Source: Lycium barbarum (lineage: Eukaryota > Streptophyta > Magnoliopsida > Solanales > Solanaceae). Taken from it: 64,000 bases of DNA. The position numbers and the translations under genes were made by a program. Positions within the stretch are counted from its first letter, which is position 1. Each line of letters begins with the position of its first letter. Shown in pieces: positions 56,040 to 64,000 of the stretch. The DNA is taken from contig NC_083345.1 of the NCBI RefSeq assembly GCF_019175385.1, positions 6,487,205 to 6,551,204 on the forward strand, in the 5' to 3' direction. Under the pieces are notes generated by a model. That model was not told the DNA's origin and searched no databases. It saw only the letters and a program-made list of their open reading frames with translations.

Positions 56040-57640
56040 GATGTATAACATGTTCATGGAAGTTGTTAAGAGACACACCGAAAAGTATAAAGATGTATAG
56101 TATAAAAGAGACTACTATATCTTTATGAGATACAATTGCAATTACACAAAAAGGAGAAAATGACTTTCCTCGCTCTTTGATAGAAGTCATTTTTTTTAGA
56201 AGTTTGGATTTTTTGGATTGTTAGAATAAAATATGGACAAAGTTAGTTTTGTGATGTGTATAAGCAATACAACAACAACAACAACAAGCCCAATATAATC
56301 CCACCATGTGGGGTCTGGGGAGGGTAGAGTGTACGCAGACCTAACCCCCACCTTGAAAGGTAGGGCGGCTGTTTCCGAAAGACCCTCGGCTCAAGAGATG
56401 TGTATAAGCAATAAACATCACAAATATTTATAGACGTTGACCACTCTCACACTTCAGTCACGTGACTTGCACGTGAAATTTTAAAATTTTCCCTAAACAC
56501 CCAAAATTACTAAATCTGCTAGTAAATATGTGTAGGTACCTTGTTTTCTTGATTCTTGATTCTTGATTTTGTATTGTGTGTTTATGTAACAAAGAGGGAT
56601 ATATAGAAAAAGGGAAACAACAGGTTTTGTGAAGAAGTAATAGATTTGAAGAAGTTTGGATTTTTGGGATTGTTATAAAATATGGGTTAAATTAATTTTG
56701 TGATGTCTACAACGACGTGAAGATTGTGATAATCGAGTCATAAGATAATTTTATATTACCTCGTTAACAACATCAAACATAAAATAAAATAATTATGTAT
56801 ATCAACCTATTAGAAATTTCCATGTCAGCAATATTTTGTGTTATACGTGTCAAATATGGCTAGAATTATATATAAAAACATCCCTGAAGTATATACACCA
56901 GCAGCCGCTATAGGAATATTATTTGTTTCTTTTAACCAAACAAAGATGTACAACATGCTCATGGAAGTTTTTAAGAGACGCACTGGAAAGTAAAAGACGT
57001 ATAGTATAAAAGAGACTACTATATTTTTATGATATAGAATTGTAATTTCACAAAAAAGAGAAAATGACTTTCCTAGCTCTTTGATAGAAGTCATTTTTCG
57101 AGAAGTTTGGATTTTTTGGATTGTTAGCATAAAATATGGACAAAATTAGTTTTGTGATGTCTATAAACAAAGAACATCACAAATATTTTTAGACGTTAAC
57201 CACTCTCACACTTCAGTCACGTGACTTGCACGTGAAATTTTAAAGTTTTCCCTAGACATCATTCTACTCTATCAACCCAAAATTACTTAATCTGCTAGTA
57301 AATATGTGTAGCTACCTTGCTTTCTTGATTCTTGATTTGTGTTTTGTGTGTATGGAACAAAGAGGGATATATAGAAAAAGGGGAAACGACAGGTTTTGTG
57401 ATGAAGTAATAGATTTAAAGAAGTTTGGATTTTTAGGATTGTTATAAAATATGGCAAAATTAGTTTTGTGATGTCCACAACGACTTCAAGATTGTGATAA
57501 TCGAGTCATAAGATAATTTTTAAATTACCTTGTTATCAACATGAACTTTAAAACAAAATAAAATTATTATGTATATTAACCAATCATAACTTTCCATGTC
57601 AGTAATATTTTGTATCATACGTGTCAAATATGGCTAGAAT
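56040..57640. repeat. tandem duplication of a deleted DRIP-like gene segment
   Basis: A block starting near 56042 recurs near 56945 (period about 900 bp). Each copy joins sequence from intron 5 of the DRIP-like gene (about 40080-40180) directly to 5' flank sequence (about 44410-44450), so exons 1-5 were lost before the duplication. A SINE marks only the first copy. No coding frame. Confidence 0.75.
56270..56396 (-). mobile_element. TS/Au-type SINE, 127 bp, 5'-truncated
   Basis: Minus-strand copy of the same family as 29449-29637 (gagccgagggtctttcgg and aggtctgcgtaca on the minus strand), ending in (GTT)n. The 17 bp TSD gatgtgtataagcaata is perfect (56253-56269 and 56397-56413). Confidence 0.92.
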
Positions 57641-60620
57641 TGTAACGACCCACTTGGTCGTTATTGCACTTTTGACTCATTTACCCTCATTGACCCATCT
57701 CTGAGCCCTGTTAGTACAATTTTGACCACGGGGATCGGTGGTACGGTTCCCAAGGTAGTCGGCCGAGTTCTATGATGATTTATGTGGAATAGAGCCTTAA
57801 AGTGAAAAATGGTTGACCGATACTTGACTTTTGGGTAAACGGATATTTCTAGAAAATCCGTCAATTTCATGAGGTCCGGAGGGTCGATTATGACTTGGTG
57901 GGGGTAGTTGGTTCGGTTCCCAAGGAGCTCGGTAGCATTTTGTGTCTTTGGTTGGAAAGCGAGTTTTGGCTGTTTAGGGGTTGACTTGGTCAAGATGACC
58001 TCCGTTGGGAATTCTGAGGTCACGGGTGGATGCGTAGCGCGTTTTTACATATATGTGCATATTTCGTTTGTATCCGGGAGGTTCCGAATGAGTCTCGGGA
58101 TTCGGGGTGTTGGAGTTAAAAACCGGTAAATCTGTTTCAGCTATTACTGGTGTGCTCTTTCGCGATCACTTGAAGTGTCCCCACGATCGCGTAGAGGCGC
58201 TTTTTTTAGTTGGCTAGTCGCGGTGTTTCGCGATCAGGAGCCATAGTCTCGCGATCGCGATAGGTTTTCGAGTTGGGTCTTTGGTTTCGTCTTCGCAATC
58301 GCTTGGTCTCAGATTGCGATCACGAATAAGGCACTGTAGTGACAGAAGATAAATTCCTAGAATCTGAGGCTTCATTCCCATTTCCTATTTCTAAGTTTTT
58401 GAGTTTGCTTTAGAGAGTTTTCAAGAGGCTTCTACGAATCTAAGCTTTGGGGTAAGTTTCTAATCCTAGTTTTGTGTTTCCAACTTGTTTCCAGTCATTA
58501 TTTGGTGGTTGAAATCATGTGGGGTTGAGAATTAGAAATCTATAAATCCTAGGTTGAAATTGGAGGTTTTGGGTATTTGATGAAATTGAAGGATTAGTTG
58601 TGACTAGTGATCCATGAAATTAAGGATGATGACTATTTGGGGCTATAGATAGGGTAATTTCACTCCTAATTTTCGGTTTAACCCTGATAATGTGTAGGGG
58701 TATTTTGGGTAACTTTCCCCTAATCAATTCTTCTTTGGATTAGTTGACTTGTAGTCATTTACTTGCTTAGTGTGATATTTGTTAGACTTCGATCGATCCA
58801 AGGCACTTCGGAAAGGAAGGCTTAAGTGGAGTAGTTTGTGGCACATGTTCTGCATTCGAGGTAGGTTACGGCTTACCTTTCGGTTAGACTCCAATTAGTG
58901 ATACATATGTAGGAGTTAGATATTGACGAGGAAAGCATGCTAGGCCTTCGGGTATGGAGTTGGGATGGAATTCTATTAGGTTGGTTGTTGTTGATTGTGA
59001 CTTCTTGCCTTGTTATTGTGATTAGGCTTGTTGCCTTATTTGTTATGTTGTGATACATGTTTTGTATTCATCTCTCTCTCTTGTTGTGTCACTTATCATC
59101 GGAGAAAGGAAGGATAATGAGATTAGGCCTGAATTGTGAGGTATAATTATGATAATACACGGATGAAATCTTGACTTATGATTTATTGTTGATAAAGATA
59201 TCGTGCATGACATACATTCTCATTTCACATGTATTTAGATATTGAATTATGACTTGGTACTAATGATGATAAATGAGAAAGTGGAACACTTTGGTGACAC
59301 AAGACTTAGTTGTGAGGTGTACTTGTTATATTTGGAAGTAAAGGGTGTCATAGACTCTCTATATTGTTGGACTGGTTTGTTGATTCATTCCATGGTTGAG
59401 TATTATGCATTCATTCTCATTCCACAAACTCATCATTCCATATTTGGGGTTTCTATACTTAAACTATATTTTGAATACTCATCTTGCATACATATATGTA
59501 TATGTGAGATACATTTGACAAGGAGTGAGGATGTGGCCTATCTTGTGGTATATATATGGCACATTTGACAGGGGGTGAGGATATGACCGATCTTGTGATA
59601 TATATATAAAGCACATTTGACAGGGGGTGAGGATGTGGCCTATTTTGTGAACTCGTAATTCGAGGTCTGTTCTGGAGTGAGTGGTACATGGACATCATGG
59701 GTCCCCCGCTGGTCATGACTATTGTGCGAACAATGCCTTAAGCATGTGTGTACAGATTTGAGGTATTTGGCCAGTGCATTGCATTGCATCGCACATCATT
59801 ACATTTCATCCTACATCATCATCTGGCTCCTTATATCTGATTTTGGTATGGTTTGTTGTATTATTGTTGTGGCATGGATCTGATTATAGACTGGACGAGA
59901 TTGTGAATTAATGACTCTACCTAGGTTCCCGACTTGAATTTTTTATTATTGAATTGAGATTATTGAGACCTGGCAGACTTGTGGTTTAGAAGCTTCACCT
60001 AGGCTTATGACTTGGAAAACGAGTTCTTGTAGGATGTATGTGTGGGTGGAAGCCTTTAATTATTATGATAATGTGATTTGTGAGCATGCTTGATTGCTTA
60101 TCTACCTACTTGTTGATTTCTTTCTTCGTATATGTGAACTAATTATTGTCGGCCTATGATACCTACCAGTACTTGTTATTTATATTGATGCTACTCTTGT
60201 TGTATTCTTCTTTTGAGTGCAGAGTTTGTTATTAATTCCAGTACCGTCCTCGAGAGTGATCCGATCGAGTCCATTTGTCAGAGATTCCAGGGTGAGTTTT
60301 GGCTATATCTGCAACCTGGATACTCTTCCTTTGTATACAACTGTCTATTCCATAGTCTTGAGATAGTATTGGTATTCTTGAGATTTGTATTTTTTATCAG
60401 ACTTTGTATCTTCTTAATAGTAGCTCTTGAACTAGTCTAGACCAGATTTTGGAGTTATTATTACTTCCGCACTTATCATTTATATAAGTTGAATCTGTTA
60501 GTTAAATCATTGTTTATTTCCCCATAATTCTTATAAATGACCAAAATGATGTGGGAATGGTTCGCCTACTTGAAGGGGACGATATAGGTGCCATCACGAT
60601 TCACGAATTGGGTCGTGACA
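57641..60620. mobile_element. solo LTR (2980 bp), chromovirus-like
   Basis: The termini TGTAACGACCCA and TGGGTCGTGACA are inverted-like. The 5 bp TSD has one mismatch (agaat at 57636-57640, aaaat at 60621-60625). The paralogue near 56865 shows the empty site. No pol gene is present. It contains a tandem at 59506-59652. ORFs inside (for example 59242-59568, 57661-58023) have no recognisable domain. Confidence 0.88.
59506..59652. repeat. tandem repeat of about 53 bp, three copies, inside the solo LTR
   Basis: The unit containing acatttgacagggggtgagg recurs three times, separated by atatata runs. Confidence 0.85.
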
Positions 60621-60625
60621 AAAAT

Positions 60626-61196
60626 TATATATAAAACACATCCCTGAAGTATATACACCACTTAAATTACACCTATAAGATATCTCAATAAACATCACAA
60701 ATATTTTTAGAAGTATATCATTCTCACACTTCAGTCACGTGACTTGCACGTGAATTTCAAAGCTTTCCCTAAATATCATTCTTCTTTAATTCAACCCAAA
60801 ATTGCTAAACCTGCTAGTAAATTTGTGTTACCTTTTCACCCCAGCAAAAATAAAATTATATCATATCTTACATTTAATACGGGCAAACTAGTTGTTAACT
60901 AGCTGCTAACTAGCTAGCCATCAGCTAGTTGTCGAAGAAAAACATATATATACAGTTATACACTACTTTGTTGAACATAAGGAGAACCGCGTCTACCAAA
61001 TCTTATTTTTTTCCGTATAAACTAATGCATATATACATTCCATTCTTTGCATACAAGTCATATATAAACAAAATTCACCGCAATAAAAAAAGTACAAAGA
61101 GGAAAAAAGATTAAACTCAAGTCCTTATTGAACTTATTGAAGAGTTATAAGGACGCCATATTTTCATAATTAGACATAAAACTCCATACTTTTTGC
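60626..61196. other. residual duplicated flank of the DRIP-like gene
   Basis: Continuation of the flank that was split by the solo LTR, with matches to 57180-57300 and 44215-44300. No gene. Confidence 0.5.
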
Positions 61197-61436
61197 CCCC
61201 TCCGTTTCAATTTATGTATCATATTTTTTGTTTTGTCCAAAAAAGAATGTCATACTTTCTTATTCAGAAATAATTTAACTTTATACTTCACAATTTACTC
61301 TTTGATAAAATGATTTACAATCGCACAAATGTCTGTGACTTGTTTTCATCCATAAGTTTCAAAGAATGTTCATTTTTCTTTCAAAAAAAAAAAATTGCAT
61401 TCAGTCGGATACTACCGCATAAATTGAGATGAAGGG
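61197..61436. mobile_element. Stowaway-like MITE adjacent to the LINE
   Basis: CCCTCCGTTTCAATTTATG at the left and its inverse, cataaattgagatgaaggg, at the right (19 bp, two mismatches). Flanking TA is clear only on the right. Confidence 0.6.
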
Positions 61437-61548
61437 TACTACATATTCTCTCTCTTAAAACAAACGCTCTCCGTACAAACTTCATCTCCACAACCCACGG
61501 CAACATACCAGCGTCTGTAATAGACGCGCCGTCCCCTTTGGGACGATA
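61437..61548 (+). other. 5' untranslated region of the LINE
   Basis: About 110 bp between the MITE and the ORF1 start codon. It is GC-richer near the start codon. The true 5' end of the LINE cannot be seen here because its 3' end and target-site duplication lie beyond the window. Confidence 0.5.
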
Positions 61549-63339
61549 ATGGCGCCGGAAACGGCGCGTGAGCGTCCATATGTGGATGCTAACAACATTG
61601 CGAACACATCCACCAAAAAATCCCCATCCAATTCCAACTATGCTAAAGCAATCCAGACCCCTGCTCTTCAGAACCCTAATCGATTTGGGAACCCCGACGT
61701 TAAAGCAAAATTCACAAATCACAATGGAGTAGCAGCGGTTCTCTTCAACTTGGAAGATTACTACGGAGTGATGTCTAATGAATGCAGATTTACTTTGGTT
61801 GGAAAATTTATTAGAACCAGACCACAAATAGAGAAACTTCGAGCTAGATTTGCGGAGAAAATTACTGTCAAAGGTAAGGCAACTATCGGGGTTTATGATT
61901 ATCGTACTGTTTTTCTTAATTTCTCGATGGAAGAAGATTTTAAGGCTGTATGGAATAAACGATCCATTGAAATCGACGAACAAGTAATGTGGCTGGAAAA
62001 ATGGACACCGGAGTTCAAACCTGATGAGGACTCTCCGATAGTCCCTGTTTGGGTTTTGTTACAAGGATTGCCTTTCCATTTGCACACCTGGAATTATGTT
62101 AAACAAGTAGTAGCCCCAATAGGAATTCCGCTAACTATGGATGCTGCAACTGAAAATCGCACCAGACCAAGCATGGCCAAAGTTAGAGTGGAGGTCAACT
62201 TGACCAAGACCAAGTTAACTTCTATTTTTGTTGGAACGGAGGATGAAAATTGTCCTCGAAAAGGTTTCTACCAAAAGATCGAATATGAGAACGTTCCAAA
62301 ATTTTGTACTCATTGCAAGATTTTAGGACACTCTATATTGCAATGTAGAAGGGTTGAAAAAAAGAAAGTTGAGGAGCTGGAGGATAAAGAAAATAAGAAG
62401 ATAAGGCACAAAGATAAGGTACAGGTAGAGGAAATTGTTGATGTTGATAATGTAGTTGAAAATAATCTACAAGAAGCTGAAGACGAAGCAGAGAAACAGG
62501 GGCTAGATAAGCTGCACGAAGCCTCTAACACGAGAATGGACCAGTCTATTGTAGAGGCCAATGATCAAAAGAATTATACTGAGGCTAAGAGTGTTTCTGT
62601 GTTGAAAGAAAAGCTGGATAGGATTAAGAGGAAGAAGAAAAAGAAGCCTCCAAAAAAGAGAACCAAGATTTTGGTCAGTGCTGCTCGAAAAAAAATCCAT
62701 AACAGATCAGTTGGAGATGGGGAGGACAAGAAAGAATTCGTCACTGAAGAGCAATTGTGTACAGCTGAAAAAACTAAGCCTGCTGCCAGCGATGAGGAGA
62801 AACAACAGCGCCAAAAAATTAAGAAAGCGACTAAAGAGAATGAGATCATTCAACAATTTCGTGATACTAACAATGAACGGGATGGAAATGAATTGAATGA
62901 AACCGACATGGAAGATGATGCCGATCAAAATAATAGTGTTACTGAAGAGTATGTAGCTGATTCTCAAGAAGAGGAAAAGCAGGATAGCAGCTCACGGGGG
63001 CTGGAGGAGGTTGGCTTCATAACCTCTAGTGTTAACACTTATATCAGGAATCAGCAGGGCATTCAGCTGTTTGTTGATTTAAATATCGGGAATGGAGAAG
63101 ACATCAACAATACTAGCAGTGTTAATAAAAACAGGGTAAAAGAAAAAGAAGACAAACTTGACGACGTGAACTCATCAAGCCAATCGGAACAAGAATTACC
63201 AGAACAAGTTCAGGAGCATATTGACAACACCCCTGCAGAATCTGAACAAGCTGGAATCTTACCAATAAAGATAGGAAAAGGCAAAAGCAAGAAAAAAGCC
63301 AAAAAAAGGAAGGAAGGTCAAAATAAATCTACCCTCTAA
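61549..63339 (+). CDS. LINE (L1-type) ORF1, gag-like, 596 aa
   Basis: Complete frame from MAPETARERPYVDA to the stop at 63337-63339. Residues of about 60-240 form a DUF4283-like domain (GVMSNECRFTLVGKFIRTRP, VMWLEKWTPEFKPDEDSPIV, LLQGLPFHLHTWNYVKQVVA). A CCHC zinc knuckle, CTHCKILGHSILQC, stands at about residues 253-266. The rest (about 270-596) is highly charged with low complexity, Glu/Lys rich, ending in KSKKKAKKRKEGQNKS, likely RNA-binding. Family role: nucleic-acid chaperone for L1 ribonucleoproteins. The frame is unbroken, unlike most elements in the window, so this LINE is the youngest-looking large element here. ORF2 begins 7 bases after the stop. Confidence 0.92.
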   Translation: MAPETARERPYVDANNIANTSTKKSPSNSNYAKAIQTPALQNPNRFGNPDVKAKFTNHNGVAAVLFNLEDYYGVMSNECRFTLVGKFIRTRPQIEKLRARFAEKITVKGKATIGVYDYRTVFLNFSMEEDFKAVWNKRSIEIDEQVMWLEKWTPEFKPDEDSPIVPVWVLLQGLPFHLHTWNYVKQVVAPIGIPLTMDAATENRTRPSMAKVRVEVNLTKTKLTSIFVGTEDENCPRKGFYQKIEYENVPKFCTHCKILGHSILQCRRVEKKKVEELEDKENKKIRHKDKVQVEEIVDVDNVVENNLQEAEDEAEKQGLDKLHEASNTRMDQSIVEANDQKNYTEAKSVSVLKEKLDRIKRKKKKKPPKKRTKILVSAARKKIHNRSVGDGEDKKEFVTEEQLCTAEKTKPAASDEEKQQRQKIKKATKENEIIQQFRDTNNERDGNELNETDMEDDADQNNSVTEEYVADSQEEEKQDSSSRGLEEVGFITSSVNTYIRNQQGIQLFVDLNIGNGEDINNTSSVNKNRVKEKEDKLDDVNSSSQSEQELPEQVQEHIDNTPAESEQAGILPIKIGKGKSKKKAKKRKEGQNKSTL

Positions 63340-63346
63340 TGTTTCT

Positions 63347-64000
63347 ATGATTAGTGCTATTATATGGAACATTAGGGGGGTTAGATCAAAAAAGAGAAAA
63401 GCGATTCACAGATTGCGAAATCTGGTCAAAATGAATAATAGCCAGTTTGTGGCTATTATGGAGCCTATGGTTAGTAAAGACAAAATTGAAGGCTATAAGA
63501 GATTTCTTGGTTTTCAACATTGTGTTTCTAACGATAATGGTAAAATTTGGTGTTTTTGGACTGTTCATTACTTGGCTAATGGTAAAATTTGGTGTTTTTG
63601 GACTGTTCATTACTTGGCTAATGGTAAAATTTGGTGTTTTTGGACTGTTCATTACTATTAAATTCAATGATGCTGCGACCAATGAAAATTTCTACATGTC
63701 CAGTGTTTATGCTAAATGTTCTAAAGCTGAAAGGAAAGATCTCTGGGAAAGTCTTGAGGTTATCAGCCAGAATATTTCAGACCCTTGGTGCATTGGAGGA
63801 GACTTCAATGTTATAGCGGATCCCGATGAGAAACTGGGTGGTAAACCTCATAGAGCATCCAAGAGCTTCGACCTTATTAGCAGTATGGATAATTGCGGGA
63901 TGGCTGATGCGGGCTTCGTGGGGCCGAAATTTACCTGGTGCAATAATAGAGAGCCAAGAAAAAGGATTTGGAAAAGATTGGATAGAATCATGATTAACAA
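63347..64000 (+). CDS. LINE ORF2, endonuclease domain (partial, frameshifted)
   Basis: Starts MISAIIWNIRGVRSKKRKAI, the N-terminus of a plant L1 apurinic-like endonuclease. The first frame ends at 63661 in WTVHYY, but a different frame resumes as NENFYMSSVYAKCSKAERKD and continues without stops to the window edge, including CIGGDFNVIADPDEK with the GDFN active-site motif. A tandem triplication of 42 bp (63536-63657) lies just before the frameshift. Reverse transcriptase and RNase H would lie to the right of the window. Confidence 0.9.
63536..63657 (+). repeat. 42 bp tandem triplication in ORF2
   Basis: aatggtaaaatttggtgttt starts at 63536, 63578 and 63620. The 42 bp period preserves the reading frame, so each extra unit adds 14 residues to the endonuclease domain. 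Confidence 0.95.

Noticed and set aside
59242..59568. 108-residue ORF in the solo LTR
   Set aside because: It spans a tandem repeat and has no domain. LTRs of this family are not known to code in this region.
62310..62967. Several minus-strand Ser/Phe-rich ORFs opposite LINE ORF1
   Set aside because: They are reverse-strand readings of the Lys/Glu-rich ORF1 tail, which naturally yields Ser/Phe/Leu-rich open frames.

Overview
The window looks like AT-rich nuclear DNA of a flowering plant, most likely a member of the Solanaceae. The evidence is spliced plant gene families (a DRIP-type RING E3 ligase and class I plastid phospholipase A1 genes), a TS/Au-type SINE ending in GTT repeats, a MAIN-like plant mobile domain pseudogene, and dense nested LTR elements, hAT, Stowaway and Harbinger-like MITEs, SINEs and LINEs. 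Species cannot be fixed from the sequence alone.

Layout. 1-4623 is the 3' end of a large LTR retrotransposon: a GC-richer tandem array of about 104 bp units, internal 3' sequence, a polypurine tract and a 2.7 kb LTR. 4920-7688 is a second long LTR-like block that abuts a stop-riddled plant mobile domain pseudogene (7689-8437). 8438-14740 is AT-rich intergenic DNA with MITEs, one copy split by a 1.6 kb solo-LTR-like element. 14741-38940 holds four head-to-tail copies of a PLA1-Igamma/DAD1-like lipase gene. All four are broken: copy 1 by indels, nonsense codons and an 8-bp-TSD hAT element that itself carries a TRIM; copy 2 by frameshifts and a 7.7 kb defective gypsy element just before the catalytic GHSLG motif; copy 3 by a deletion, stop and frameshift; copy 4 by a single nonsense codon plus a short in-frame deletion.

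39714-44152 (minus strand) is the one gene that reads as intact: seven exons, 516 residues, an N-terminal C3HC4 RING and a C-terminal RAWUL-like region, resembling the DREB2A-interacting E3 ligases DRIP1/2. Between it and 61.1 kb lie degraded partial duplications of this gene and its flanks, interrupted by a 5.5 kb copia element (46468-51970), a LINE 3' fragment, a rearranged TRIM, a SINE and a 3.0 kb solo LTR (57641-60620). The window ends in a plus-strand L1-type LINE with ORF1 complete and ORF2 cut by the window edge.

Because the lipase and DRIP segments are duplicated, the paralogues often show the empty site of an insertion. That makes many element boundaries and target-site duplications (TSDs) directly readable, and it is the most useful property of this window. 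I see no operon-like system, CRISPR array or convincing new biochemical pathway. The interest lies in nested insertion history, pseudogenisation order and unusual element structures. All protein family names come from my recognition of the translated sequence, not from a database search.
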